DNA of 64,000 nucleotides from Candidatus Bathyanammoxibius amoris (GCA_024451685.1 JAMXCW010000003.1:1-64000); one strand, 5' to 3'; positions 8,510-17,613 are shown, numbered from the stretch's first letter. Notes: generated by a model not told the origin, from the letters alone. Numbers and translations are program-made.

Positions 8510-9615
8510 ATAAACCGCGGATTAGTCCTGGTTACGGCTTTACTACCGGCACGTGCGCCGCGGGGGCGGCACGGGCGGCGGCGCTGGGGCTGACCACGGG
8601 TTCCGTGCCCGGCAGTGTGGAAGTGGTTACCCCTTCAGGTGTAGTCGCAAGGCTGGAGGTGCTGGAAGAAGAATTTAGACCGGGAGAGTTTGTCCGGTGT
8701 GCCGTCAGGAAAGACGCGGGAGATGACCCTGACGTTACCCACGGGTGCCTTATAGTCGCCAGGGTAGAACAATGTCAGGAAGATGGTGTCGTGATAAACG
8801 GTGGCGATGGTGTGGGCAGGGTAACCAAACCCGGGCTCCGGATGCCTCCGGGAGAAGCGGCCATAAACCCTGTACCGAGAGAGATGATAAGGGCGTCGGT
8901 AAGTGAGTTCATTCCGGAAGGTATGGGCCTCAGCGTTACCATTTCCGTACCGGGCGGGGAGGGGATAGCGGAAAAGACGTTTAATCCCAGGCTGGGCATT
9001 ATAGGGGGTATCTCCATAATAGGCACAACGGGCATTGTACGTCCAATGTCACAGGAGAGTTTCAAGACTTCCCTTGTATGTGCCCTGGATGTGGCCGGGG
9101 CTATGGGTTACGAGACGGTCGTACTCGTGCCCGGGAACCTGGGGGAAAAGGCGTTTCAAAAGACGTTCAAGGTGGCTCCCGAACAGGTCGTGCAGATTGG
9201 CAATTACCTGGGGTTTATGCTCATCGAGGCAAGGAAGAGGAAATTCCGGAGGATAATACTTGCGGGCCATCCCGGCAAACTTGCCAAATTCATCCGCGGC
9301 GACCTGGATACGCACAGCATGAAGTCGCCGCCGGCCATGGACGCCGTCATCAAAATTCTTGAGGAAAATGGTCTGGAGAAGTCTATTATTGAGGTTGTCA
9401 AGGACTCTCCCACCGTAGAGGGCATAATCCAGCAGTTAAAAAAATGTGATAAACTCTTTATGATGGAGCATGTTGCAAATATAATTGAAGAGAAGGCGAG
9501 AGACCTTCTTGGCCCGGGTGTGGAGACGGGGGCGGTGCTCTTCGACATGCAGATGAGACTTACAGCTATTTCGAAAGGGGCGGGGGATTGGCAAAAAAGC
9601 CTGCAAACAACGTAG
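8506..9615 (+). CDS. cbiD: Cobalt-precorrin-5B C1-methyltransferase (CbiD), apparent CTG start
   Basis: Methylates C1 of the corrin ring in the anaerobic route. The conserved CbiD N-terminus PGYGFTTGTCAAGAA is encoded from about 8521, upstream of the first in-frame ATG/GTG/TTG region, so a start near 8605 would delete it. The only plausible start codon before it is CTG at 8506, which overlaps the cbiXC stop (CTGA) and is preceded by GGGAGG (8493-8498) at 7 bases. Later family blocks present: GVGRVTKPGL, NPVPREMI, LNPRLGIIGG-like (FNPRLGIIGGISIIGTTG) and the GHPGKLAKF segment. About 369 aa, as usual. Function is firm; the CUG start is inferred. Confidence 0.92.
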   Translation: MNKPRISPGYGFTTGTCAAGAARAAALGLTTGSVPGSVEVVTPSGVVARLEVLEEEFRPGEFVRCAVRKDAGDDPDVTHGCLIVARVEQCQEDGVVINGGDGVGRVTKPGLRMPPGEAAINPVPREMIRASVSEFIPEGMGLSVTISVPGGEGIAEKTFNPRLGIIGGISIIGTTGIVRPMSQESFKTSLVCALDVAGAMGYETVVLVPGNLGEKAFQKTFKVAPEQVVQIGNYLGFMLIEARKRKFRRIILAGHPGKLAKFIRGDLDTHSMKSPPAMDAVIKILEENGLEKSIIEVVKDSPTVEGIIQQLKKCDKLFMMEHVANIIEEKARDLLGPGVETGAVLFDMQMRLTAISKGAGDWQKSLQTT

Positions 9616-10241
9616 CCATAATAGGCTGTGGTCCCGGCAGCATAAGCTATATGACGGTGGGGGCCCTCAAGCGCATCAAGGAGGCGGACGTGGTTGTGGG
9701 CAGCCGGAGACTCTTAAACCTGTTCCCAGAGGTGAGGGTCGAAAAACTCGTCCTTGGCAGAAATTACAGGGTCCTGCTGGGTAAGATAGAAAGACTCAGC
9801 GCCAGAAAGAAGGTTGCCGTGCTTGTCAGCGGTGACCCCGGCTTCTTTAGTTATGCGAAGCTGGTTGTTAACAGACTGGGAAAAGAACATTGCGATATAA
9901 TACCCGGGATAAGCTCCGTTCAGCTTGCCTTCGCCTCAATAAGGCAGCACTGGAGCGATGCCCGTTTCATAAGCCTTCATGGCCGTAAGACGGAATTGAA
10001 TAGCCTGGTAGAGGCCGTCAAGGCACATGACAAAGTGGCCGTCCTTAACGACACTGCAATGAGCCCGAAGATTGTATGCCATGCCCTGAAGAGGGGCGGT
10101 GTAAAAGACAAAAAGGTCTATTTGTGTGAAAACCTTTCGCTGGGAAACGAAAAGGTTAAAGAGTACGACCTCTCATCCCTCAGCAGGGCAAATGCAGACG
10201 GTATAAACGTGATGATTTTTGTCTCAGAAGGCTGCGCTTGA
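9588..10241 (+). CDS. cbiE: Cobalt-precorrin-7 C5-methyltransferase (CbiE)
   Basis: SAM-dependent tetrapyrrole methylase acting at C5. It has the family glycine motif VAIIGCGPGS at the N-terminus, LVSGDPGFFSYA (the SGDPG substrate/SAM loop) and PGISSVQLAFA. At 217 aa it is a stand-alone CbiE without a fused CbiT decarboxylase domain; no cbiT is seen anywhere in the window. Start TTG 9588 lies inside the end of cbiD (28-base overlap) and follows a GGGGCGGGGG run. Confidence 0.92.
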   Translation: MAKKPANNVAIIGCGPGSISYMTVGALKRIKEADVVVGSRRLLNLFPEVRVEKLVLGRNYRVLLGKIERLSARKKVAVLVSGDPGFFSYAKLVVNRLGKEHCDIIPGISSVQLAFASIRQHWSDARFISLHGRKTELNSLVEAVKAHDKVAVLNDTAMSPKIVCHALKRGGVKDKKVYLCENLSLGNEKVKEYDLSSLSRANADGINVMIFVSEGCA

Positions 10242-10244
10242 TCT

Positions 10245-11018
10245 ATGTCCTCCCCCACGCTAGGTAATTTCTACGGCATCGGTATCGGCCCCGGAGACCC
10301 GGAGTTGCTCACCCTCAAGGCCCTGCGCGTCCTCAAGGAGATAGACGTGGTGTTCGTCCCCAAGGCGGGCATCAAAGAGGAGAGTATGGCGCTGGAGATC
10401 GTACAGCCGATAATAAACGGTAAAAAAGTGGTGGAAAAGGTCTTTCCCATGATAAAGGATGCGGATAAGCTGCAGGAGTTCTGGCTTGACGCCGCCGGGG
10501 CGATTAGGGACGAGTTGTCCAAGGGAAGGAACGTGGCCTTTCTTACGATAGGCGACGCGCTGACCTTCAGCACGTATGTATATCTACTGCGGTGCCTTAG
10601 GGAGATGATCCCTGAGGACAACATCCACACCATACCGGGTATCACGTCATTTAACGCCGCGGCAAGCCTTGTGAACCTGCCCCTCGCCCAGAGAGGCGAA
10701 AAAATCGCCGTCATACCTGTGTCTGACGACGTGGAGGAATTGAGACCCGTCTTTAAGGACTTCGACACCGTAGTCCTCCTAAAAGTGGCGAAGAGGCTGG
10801 ACAAGGTAATAACGCTCCTTGAGGAGACGGGCCTTGCCGGGACGTCCATATTCGCCTCGCACGTGGGGCTTGCGAATGAGTACGTTTCACGCGACGTCAG
10901 CACGCTAAAGGGCAGCGGCAAGGGCTATATGTCCGTAATAATCGTCAAGACACACCGGAAGCATAGCCACCGTGAAAATACAGGTTCTACAAGAGCTGCG
11001 AAAGGCAATGGTGACTGA
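10245..11018 (+). CDS. cbiL: Cobalt-precorrin-2 C20-methyltransferase (CbiL)
   Basis: Adds the methyl group at C20 of cobalt-precorrin-2. The N-terminus FYGIGIGPGDPELLTLKALRVL is the classic CobI/CbiL signature (quoted in part), followed by FLTIGDALTFSTYVYL and PGITSFNAAAS. The 257-aa length fits. Starts 3 bases after cbiE and ends inside the next gene. The last 15-20 residues are basic and low in complexity. Confidence 0.93.
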   Translation: MSSPTLGNFYGIGIGPGDPELLTLKALRVLKEIDVVFVPKAGIKEESMALEIVQPIINGKKVVEKVFPMIKDADKLQEFWLDAAGAIRDELSKGRNVAFLTIGDALTFSTYVYLLRCLREMIPEDNIHTIPGITSFNAAASLVNLPLAQRGEKIAVIPVSDDVEELRPVFKDFDTVVLLKVAKRLDKVITLLEETGLAGTSIFASHVGLANEYVSRDVSTLKGSGKGYMSVIIVKTHRKHSHRENTGSTRAAKGNGD

Positions 11019-11964
11019 TTCCATCGAAACAGAAGACAGGTTTATCGGTTCCGTACTGGGGGTGGCCATTGGCGATGCCATGGGGATGCCCTTCGAAGGC
11101 TGGTCCCCTGACAAGATAAGGGAGCACTGGAAGGATAAGGTCTTCCTGTCGGCATCACCGCGCAGGGGGCTGGGACCCGGCCAGTATACAGACGACACGC
11201 ACATGACCATCTGCCACCTGAAGAGCCTTATAGATTCGGGTGGGTTAGAGCCGGAGGACGCCGCGCGAAAATTCCTTGAGTGGTTTGATTCGGGTGACCT
11301 CAGGGGAATAGGCGCGGCTACCGCGTTGTCAATGAAAAGACTGAAACAGGGCCGCTCCTGGCAGAAAAGCGGGGCAACGGGGGAGTACGCCGCGGGCAAC
11401 GGCGGTGCCATGAGAATCGCCCCGGTGGGGCTGTTTTACTATAACGATATATCCGCACTGAAAGAGTCTGTCCGGCAGGCAGTAGTGATAACACATGATA
11501 ACACGGAGGCCGTGGCCGGCGCGACGGCGGTGGCCTATATCGTGGCAAGGGCGGCCAAAGGGGACCTTGACCTTGACCTGGACACCCTTATAACTGACAC
11601 AAGGGAATTTATCGGGGACTCAACAGTATCAGAAAACCTGGCCAGGGCGGAGGCACTCTTAAAGGATAATGCCACTAACGAAAAGGCGCTGCAGGTGCTG
11701 GGCACGTCCGGCTATGTTGTGGAGACCGTGGCAAGCGCGGTGTTTTGTTTCCTGTCCTCACCCCGCGATTTCAAGAGCACAGTGGTTAATGCCGTCCTGG
11801 GTGGACTGGACACCGACACAACTGCCGCCGTTGCCGGCAGCATGAGCGGGGCCTTTAACGGAAAGGACGGGATCCCCCGGGACTGGGTCGATGGTGTTGA
11901 GGACGACGAGCGGCTTACTTCTATGGCCAGGAAACTCTATAAGGTCTCCAGAAAAAACCAGTGA
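11008..11964 (+). CDS. ADP-ribosylglycohydrolase (DraG-like) inside the B12 operon
   Basis: DraG-family hydrolases remove ADP-ribose from proteins or small molecules using two Mg ions. Visible family features are GSVLGVAIGDAMGMPFEG at the N-terminus, QYTDDTHMT (the metal-binding TDDT block), GNGGAMRIAPVG in the middle and LGGLDTDTTAAVAG (the C-terminal metal-binding D-T-D-T) near the end. ATG at 11008 overlaps cbiL by 11 bases (a GTG at 10972 is a less likely start). It has no known role in B12 synthesis. Its tight overlap with cbiL means it is co-transcribed, so it may act on a cobalamin-linked nucleotide or simply be a passenger. Confidence 0.88.
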   Translation: MVTDSIETEDRFIGSVLGVAIGDAMGMPFEGWSPDKIREHWKDKVFLSASPRRGLGPGQYTDDTHMTICHLKSLIDSGGLEPEDAARKFLEWFDSGDLRGIGAATALSMKRLKQGRSWQKSGATGEYAAGNGGAMRIAPVGLFYYNDISALKESVRQAVVITHDNTEAVAGATAVAYIVARAAKGDLDLDLDTLITDTREFIGDSTVSENLARAEALLKDNATNEKALQVLGTSGYVVETVASAVFCFLSSPRDFKSTVVNAVLGGLDTDTTAAVAGSMSGAFNGKDGIPRDWVDGVEDDERLTSMARKLYKVSRKNQ

Positions 11965-11976
11965 AGGGAGGGATGC

Positions 11977-12702
11977 ATGAAGGTCTACTTTATAGGCGCT
12001 GGCCCCGGAGACCCTGAACTGCTCACCGTGAGGGGGAAAAAGATACTTGGCAAGGTCGGCTATTGCCTCTACGCGGGCTCCCTGGTTAATGAAGAGATAT
12101 TAGGGTACACAGGGCCGGGCGCGAGGCACTATAACACACACGGCATGGGCCTCGAGGAGCAGCTAAAGGTGATAAAGGAGGCGCAGGAAAGGGACGAGGA
12201 CGTAGCCCGGCTGCACACGGGTGACCCGTCTATTTACGGGGCCATCCAGGAACAGATGAAGGCGCTGGACGATATGGGTATTGCTTATGAGGTGGTGCCG
12301 GGGGTCAGCTCCTTTGTGGCCGCGGCAGCCAGCCTGAAACAGGAGTTAACACTCCCCGGTGTCTCGCAGACCGTAATTATTACCAGGGTGGAGGGTGAGA
12401 CACCCGTGCCTGCAAAGGAATCCCTTAAAGTGCTCGCGCAGTCAAAGTCCACACTGTGTATCTTCTTGAGCGCAGGCCACGTAGAAAAAATAGTTGAAGA
12501 ACTCCTCCCGTCATATGGCCCGGACTGCCCCGTCGCCGTGGTCTATAAATCCACGTGGAAGGAAGAAAAGATAGTGCGCACCTCTCTTTCAAGGCTGGCG
12601 GAAGACGTAGAACGTGAAGGCATAAAAAAGACGGCCCTCATCATAGTCGGGGAAGTGCTGTCGAGGGACTTCGAGAGGTCCCGGGTCTACCAGTCCCCCT
12701 AA
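11977..12702 (+). CDS. cbiF: Cobalt-precorrin-4 C11-methyltransferase (CbiF)
   Basis: SAM-dependent methylase for C11. The N-terminal VYFIGAGPGDPELLTVRG is diagnostic of CobM/CbiF, followed by RLHTGDPSIYGA, PGVSSFVAAAASL and the ITRVEGETPVP stretch that distinguishes this subgroup. 241 aa, normal size. GGGAGG lies just before ATG 11977. This is the last gene of the first half of the B12 block; the next B12 gene comes only after the efflux cassette. Confidence 0.95.
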   Translation: MKVYFIGAGPGDPELLTVRGKKILGKVGYCLYAGSLVNEEILGYTGPGARHYNTHGMGLEEQLKVIKEAQERDEDVARLHTGDPSIYGAIQEQMKALDDMGIAYEVVPGVSSFVAAAASLKQELTLPGVSQTVIITRVEGETPVPAKESLKVLAQSKSTLCIFLSAGHVEKIVEELLPSYGPDCPVAVVYKSTWKEEKIVRTSLSRLAEDVEREGIKKTALIIVGEVLSRDFERSRVYQSP

Positions 12703-12764
12703 GAAATCCCCCCTCCCAAATACCTGAATCCTTGTGCCACCCGTCACGTATATTGCACCCGGAT

Positions 12765-12791
12765 AAATAGTTGCATATTATGCAACTATTT
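12765..12791. promoter_or_regulatory. Perfect 27-bp palindrome, likely MarR operator
   Basis: AAATAGTTGCATA-T-TATGCAACTATTT: two 13-base arms that match exactly around one central base. MarR-family operators typically carry TTGCA...TGCAA half-sites like these. It overlaps the -35 box and spacer of the promoter at 12771-12799 and lies 89 bases before the marR-like gene, so autorepression of the cassette is the natural reading. Confidence 0.85.
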
Positions 12792-12799
12792 GTTATGAT
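12771..12799 (+). promoter_or_regulatory. Sigma-70 type promoter of the MarR-RND cassette
   Basis: TTGCAT at 12771-12776 and TATGAT at 12794-12799 with the ideal 17-base spacer. The -35 box and most of the spacer lie inside the palindrome at 12765-12791, so bound repressor would block polymerase. Confidence 0.75.
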
Positions 12800-12879
12800 T
12801 TAACTAAATAAAGCCCGCCGCTTGAGGGGTTCCCGGGCGGATTTTCAGACCAATAAATGTCCTCTATCAGGACACGGGG

Positions 12880-13353
12880 GTGCCGCTTGTGAAACAAGAA
12901 ACCAAAACCAAACGGAAGACCAGCCTGGACAGCTTTGTAGAGGAGATAAACCTGCTCATCCTGGAGTTGGGAAGAGATCCGGAATCCTCATCCATCCTTA
13001 CCTTTGACCAGGAGGCCCTTCTGGCCTTACTCAGGTGGAAGGACAAGATGTCGCTCAAAGACATAAAGACCCAGCTAAACATAAACACCTTTCAGGCGTC
13101 ACGCCTGCTGTCCTCGCTGGAGAACTATATTGAGGGGAAAAGCAGGGCACCGTTGATTATTCGCGAGGTAAATGAGCAGGACAAGAGGCAGTGGGATATA
13201 TCCATGTCTGACATCGGCCGGCAGGTGCTTATGGAAGAACTCCACAGGAGGAAGCTCAGGGTCAAAAAGCTTCTCAACCCTCTGACCCAGGAAGAGAAGA
13301 CCGACTTTATGTCAATAATCGAAAAGATGCTTGCCTCCATGAGACAAGGGTAG
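12880..13353 (+). CDS. MarR-family transcriptional regulator
   Basis: A 157-aa protein with the winged-helix layout of MarR proteins: an N-terminal dimer helix, helix-turn-helix around residues 60-90 (MSLKDIKTQLNINTFQASRLLSSLE), a beta wing with REVNEQDKRQWDISMSDIG (the D-x-R of the MarR wing) and a C-terminal helix. GTG 12880 is the likely start; a later GTG lies at 12889. It sits first in the efflux cassette, 7 bases before the adaptor gene and behind a promoter with a perfect palindrome, so it probably represses the pump genes. The inducing ligand is unknown. Confidence 0.85.
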   Translation: MPLVKQETKTKRKTSLDSFVEEINLLILELGRDPESSSILTFDQEALLALLRWKDKMSLKDIKTQLNINTFQASRLLSSLENYIEGKSRAPLIIREVNEQDKRQWDISMSDIGRQVLMEELHRRKLRVKKLLNPLTQEEKTDFMSIIEKMLASMRQG

Positions 13354-13360
13354 ACACAAA

Positions 13361-14488
13361 ATGCCGAATACCAAATATTTCATTACAACTTCGAGCAAAT
13401 TATTCCAACCGGGCGCAATAGTGCTTGTGATTGTCTTTGCCATAGTTCTGCCGGCTGTGGCCGTGGGGGAAAAGAACGGAAGAGTATACCCTGTAGAGGT
13501 GTTTAAGGCGATAACACAGGACATAGTATATATGGAAGAGACAACGGGGTCGTTTTACGCCGAGGCCGACGTGGACATACGGAGCGAGGTGGACGGAATT
13601 GTAAAGGAAATACTCTTTGAAGAAGGCAGCAAGGTAAAGAAGGGCAAACTCCTCATTACGATTGGGGACGAGAGGTACCGTTTTAAGGAAGAGGAGCACA
13701 AGGGCAGGGTCCGGGAGGCGGAAGCAGACCTGGTACTGGCCAGAAAGACGCTTAAAAGGATAAAACAGCTCTATGAGGAAGGGGTCGTATCCGGCCAGGA
13801 ATATGACGAGGCGGTTAGCGGCGTGAAGCTAAAAGAGGCCAACCTGAAAGCCACCCGTGCAGCCCTTTCCCTGGCGGAAGACGAGCTTGGCGATACCAGA
13901 ATTTATGCCCCGATATCCGGAACAGTGAGCAAGAAGTTTATTGACGTCGGAGAATACGTTAGCGAGGGTAATACCGACCTGCTGAACATAGTGGACATCA
14001 ATCCCATAAAACTCGAGTTTACCGTCCCCGCAAAATACTACTCTTATGTGAAGACCGGTCAGGAGGTAAGCGTTTCTGTAGAGGCCTATCCCGGTGAAGA
14101 ATTTGTGGGCACGGTATATTATATCAATCCCAAGACCGTAGTAGAGACAAGACGGTTTCAATGTTACGCAAAGATACCGAATCCCGACGACAGGCTGATT
14201 CCGGGGTTTTTTGTACTTGTCAAGCTGCCGGTTGCCTTACATCCGGACGCGGTGGTGGTCCTGGAGGAGGCCCTGCTCAGTGAGGAGGGCATCAGATATT
14301 GCTTTGTGGTGGAGGACGGGCGCGCCGTAAAGGTCGTTGTTACTCCCGGAATCAGGTTAAAAGGGGGTATGGTGGAAATATTAAAGGGGCTGAAGGCCGG
14401 TGACAGTGTGGTAGTAAGGGGGCAGTATGTGTTGTCTGCTGGAGACAGCGTTGAGCCGAAGCCGTTCAAGGCCAATGAAGGAGCATAG
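13361..14488 (+). CDS. RND efflux periplasmic adaptor (HlyD/AcrA-like)
   Basis: Membrane fusion protein linking an inner-membrane RND pump to an outer-membrane channel. The 375-aa chain has an N-terminal hydrophobic segment (about 18-35), the biotinyl-lipoyl half motif (ADVDIRSEVDGIVKEILFEEG), a coiled-coil hairpin (about 105-165), the second lipoyl half (DTRIYAPISGTVSKKFIDVGEYV) and a beta-barrel plus membrane-proximal domain. Followed after 2 bases by the RND pump. No outer-membrane factor gene is in the cassette. Confidence 0.92.
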   Translation: MPNTKYFITTSSKLFQPGAIVLVIVFAIVLPAVAVGEKNGRVYPVEVFKAITQDIVYMEETTGSFYAEADVDIRSEVDGIVKEILFEEGSKVKKGKLLITIGDERYRFKEEEHKGRVREAEADLVLARKTLKRIKQLYEEGVVSGQEYDEAVSGVKLKEANLKATRAALSLAEDELGDTRIYAPISGTVSKKFIDVGEYVSEGNTDLLNIVDINPIKLEFTVPAKYYSYVKTGQEVSVSVEAYPGEEFVGTVYYINPKTVVETRRFQCYAKIPNPDDRLIPGFFVLVKLPVALHPDAVVVLEEALLSEEGIRYCFVVEDGRAVKVVVTPGIRLKGGMVEILKGLKAGDSVVVRGQYVLSAGDSVEPKPFKANEGA

Positions 14489-14490
14489 CG

Positions 14491-17400
14491 GTGTTTTTAC
14501 CCGACCTCTGTATAAGAAGACCCGTATTCACCGTAATGATAGTCTCTGCGATAGGCGTCTTTGGAGCAATCGCCTATTTCATGCTCGGTGTGGACCAGTA
14601 TCCCAAGATAGATTATCCCTATGTGGTGGTACAGACCAAACTGAGAGGCGCCAGCCCGGACGTCATGGAGCTGGACGTCACCGATCCCCTTGAAGAAGAG
14701 ATAAACACTATACAGGGGATAAGAAACCTCACGTCCAAGAGTTCTGAGGGCTTCTCGGAGATAACGGTAGAGTTCAGACTGGACAGGGACATAGACGTTG
14801 CGGCGCAGGACGTGCGCGACAAGGTCGCCATAGCCCTGGAGAAGCTTCCGAAGGACGTTGAGCACCCGATAGTAGACAAACTGGACCCCTCCGCAAGCCC
14901 CATCATGTGGATAGCCGTACAGGGCAACATGCCGATTAAAGAGATAAGCGACTACGCCCACTACGTCCTGAAACCCAAGTTTCAGGTCCTCCCCGGCGTG
15001 GGCCTGATTATTGAGGGTGCCTCCCGCAGGAAGGCAATGCGAATCTGGCTCGACCCCAACCGCCTGAAGGCCCGGCAGATAACCGTAGAGGACGTCATTG
15101 ACGCCCTGCGCAGGAAACACAGCGAGGTGCCCGGCGGGAAGATAGAAAGAGGGTCTGTGGAACTTTACATAAGGACCCTGGGGGAGTTCAAGGACGCGGA
15201 GGATTTTAATAACCTTATAATAGACTACCGTTCGGGCGCCCCCATAAAGTTAAAAGACGTCGGCTTTGCCGAGTTTGGAATGGAAGACCGGAGTATGGTA
15301 GGCCGGTACCGTTATGCCCCGGGGGCCATAGAGCCGGCTGTGGGCCTTGGCGTAAAGAAACAGTCGGGCGCGAATACCGTAGCCGTCTCCAGAGAGGTAA
15401 TGAGGGTTTTTAAGGAGGCCAGAAAACACATGCCCGAGGGCATGTCTATGAACATTGCGGTGAACCGCGGCGACTTCATCGTTGCGTCCATAAATGACGT
15501 GCAGTATGCCATCCTTTTTGCGATATTAATAACCGGACTTGTGGTGCTGTTTTTCCTGCGAAATCCCGTTGGCACATTCATAGTCTTCCTGGCCATACCG
15601 GTTTCGTTCTTGGGCACCTTTACCGTGATGTATTTCCTGGGTTTTACGCTCAACAATATGACCCTGCTGGCGTTGAGCCTCGCCGTTGGTGTGGTGATAG
15701 ACGACGCGATAGTGGTTCTGGAGAGCATATTCCGGCACAAGGAAAAAGGCCTGGAGCGTTTTGAAGCTGCCAGCAGAGGGGCGGGGCTGGTGGCCTTTGC
15801 GGTTATTTCCACAACGATAGTGATGGCGGCGATGTTCATTCCGGTGGCCTTCCTGGGCGGTATAGTGGGGAGATTCCTTTATGAGTTTGGAATTACCGTT
15901 TCGGTGGCCGTATTTGTCTCGACGTTTGTCGCGCTCACACTGACCCCGATGCTCTGCTCGCGCTGGCTGAAGGTCGGGGGCAAGCGAAACAAGGTATTTG
16001 TCTTCTTTGAGCGCATGTTCCTGGCGCTTGAGCGCGTTTACGTAAAGGCGCTTGGCTGGTCCTTACGGTGGAGGTTTATCATATGCATAATTGCTGCCGC
16101 AAGCCTGACGGTCGGCATATTTTTTGCGGGTCTTGTTGGGAGGGAGCTGGTGCCCTCGTCGGATACGGGGCAGTTTATGGTAAGCGTGAAGACGCCGGTA
16201 GGCTCGTCACTGGACTATACCGACAGTATGATGAAAAAGATCGGATATGTCCTTGACGAGACGCCGGAGGTAAAGTCGTTCTTCTCCGCGGGTGGTTTTG
16301 GCGGGGGGAACAAGGGTATCTTCTTTGTGCATCTTGTGCCAAAGTATGACCGTACGCGTTCACAGGGTGAGATTATCGCCGGACTGAGAAGACAATTTGC
16401 CGGGGTCCCGGGTGTCTTCGCGTTTCCTCTGGAGTTTGAGCGAAGCTTCGGTGCCGGGAGGGGCGCGGCGCTGGAGTTTTCCGTTTCCGGTCCGGAACTC
16501 ACGGAACTGGAAAAGCTGGATGTGGAGTTTCAGGAAAGGCTTAGCAAGATACCCGGCATCGTTGACGTGGATTCTGACCTGGAACTGGGCCGGCCCATGG
16601 TTTACGTAAACATAGACCGCGAGAAGGCCGCGGACCTGGGTGTGGACGTAACCGGAATAGGTAACGCTATCAGGGCCATGATGGGCGGCGTAGAGGTAGT
16701 GGAAGCCAAATACAAACACGCAGGCAAACGATACAACACAATCGTAAGGCTCGCCGAACAATACCGGGACCTGCCACAGCACATAGGCGAGCTGCACCTG
16801 AGAAACAAAGAAGGACGTATTGTCGGGTTAAAGGACCTTGTGAGTATAGAAGAAGCAACCGGGTTCAACGTTATAAACAGAAGGAACCGGCAGCGCTCTT
16901 TTGTGATATCCGCGAATCTCGTTAAGGATGAAAAGACCCTGGGGGAAGCGGTCAAAGACGTTAATGAGATTGCCAAAGAAATACTGCCGGAGCAGTACAT
17001 CATGGCCTTTTCGGGAAAGGCGGAGACGTTTAAGGAGTCTTTGCGTACTATAATATTTGTGCTCGTGCTGTCTATGGTTATAACCTATATGGTGCTTGCG
17101 TCCCTCTTTGACAGCTTTATCCACCCTTTAACCGTAATGGTGGCGTTACCCCTCAGCTTTGCGGGCGGGTTCGGCCTGCTGCTGGTCACCGGGAACACCA
17201 TCAATGCATACAGTGTAATAGGTCTAATTCTGTTGTTCGGACTGGTTTCAAAGAATTCAATATTACTTGTGGACTACACCAATAGGCTGCGGCGCGCGGG
17301 CAAGGACGTCAGGGAGGCCATACTGGAGGCCGCGGAGACAAGAATGCGCCCTATCCTCATGACGGCCTTTTCGACTATGTTCGGGATGCTGCCAATTGCC

Positions 17401-17610
17401 ATCGGTCTAGGCTACGGCGCGGAGGCGCGGGCCGGCATGGGTGTGGTAGCCGCGGGCGGGATGTTCTCTTCTATGTGCCTTACACTGCTTGTGGTGCCGG
17501 TATTTTATTCCCTGCTTGATGAACTTGTACAGATTACAAGACGTTCGAAACGCAAAAAACCTAAAAAACTAAAAAAGGCCGCCGCGGCCGCGTCTACTGC
17601 AAAGGAATAA
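14491..17610 (+). CDS. RND-family efflux transporter (HAE1/AcrB-like)
   Basis: Proton-driven inner-membrane pump of 1039 aa, the full length for the family. Residues about 12-30 form TM1, followed by a large periplasmic loop, TM2-6 at about 340-480 with the proton-relay pair in ALSLAVGVVIDDAIVVLESI, a second periplasmic loop and TM8-12 at about 850-1010 (GLILLFGLVSKNSILLVDY). The C-terminus is Lys/Ala-rich. The carboxylate pair indicates an HAE-type rather than a heavy-metal (HME) pump, though substrate cannot be read from sequence. It stands between cbiF and cbiG, which begins 4 bases after it. Confidence 0.93.
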   Translation: MFLPDLCIRRPVFTVMIVSAIGVFGAIAYFMLGVDQYPKIDYPYVVVQTKLRGASPDVMELDVTDPLEEEINTIQGIRNLTSKSSEGFSEITVEFRLDRDIDVAAQDVRDKVAIALEKLPKDVEHPIVDKLDPSASPIMWIAVQGNMPIKEISDYAHYVLKPKFQVLPGVGLIIEGASRRKAMRIWLDPNRLKARQITVEDVIDALRRKHSEVPGGKIERGSVELYIRTLGEFKDAEDFNNLIIDYRSGAPIKLKDVGFAEFGMEDRSMVGRYRYAPGAIEPAVGLGVKKQSGANTVAVSREVMRVFKEARKHMPEGMSMNIAVNRGDFIVASINDVQYAILFAILITGLVVLFFLRNPVGTFIVFLAIPVSFLGTFTVMYFLGFTLNNMTLLALSLAVGVVIDDAIVVLESIFRHKEKGLERFEAASRGAGLVAFAVISTTIVMAAMFIPVAFLGGIVGRFLYEFGITVSVAVFVSTFVALTLTPMLCSRWLKVGGKRNKVFVFFERMFLALERVYVKALGWSLRWRFIICIIAAASLTVGIFFAGLVGRELVPSSDTGQFMVSVKTPVGSSLDYTDSMMKKIGYVLDETPEVKSFFSAGGFGGGNKGIFFVHLVPKYDRTRSQGEIIAGLRRQFAGVPGVFAFPLEFERSFGAGRGAALEFSVSGPELTELEKLDVEFQERLSKIPGIVDVDSDLELGRPMVYVNIDREKAADLGVDVTGIGNAIRAMMGGVEVVEAKYKHAGKRYNTIVRLAEQYRDLPQHIGELHLRNKEGRIVGLKDLVSIEEATGFNVINRRNRQRSFVISANLVKDEKTLGEAVKDVNEIAKEILPEQYIMAFSGKAETFKESLRTIIFVLVLSMVITYMVLASLFDSFIHPLTVMVALPLSFAGGFGLLLVTGNTINAYSVIGLILLFGLVSKNSILLVDYTNRLRRAGKDVREAILEAAETRMRPILMTAFSTMFGMLPIAIGLGYGAEARAGMGVVAAGGMFSSMCLTLLVVPVFYSLLDELVQITRRSKRKKPKKLKKAAAAASTAKE

Positions 17611-17613
17611 TAA

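Noticed and set aside
14497-15120. Long antisense frame opposite the RND gene
   Set aside because: Same reason: complementary shadow of a real gene.
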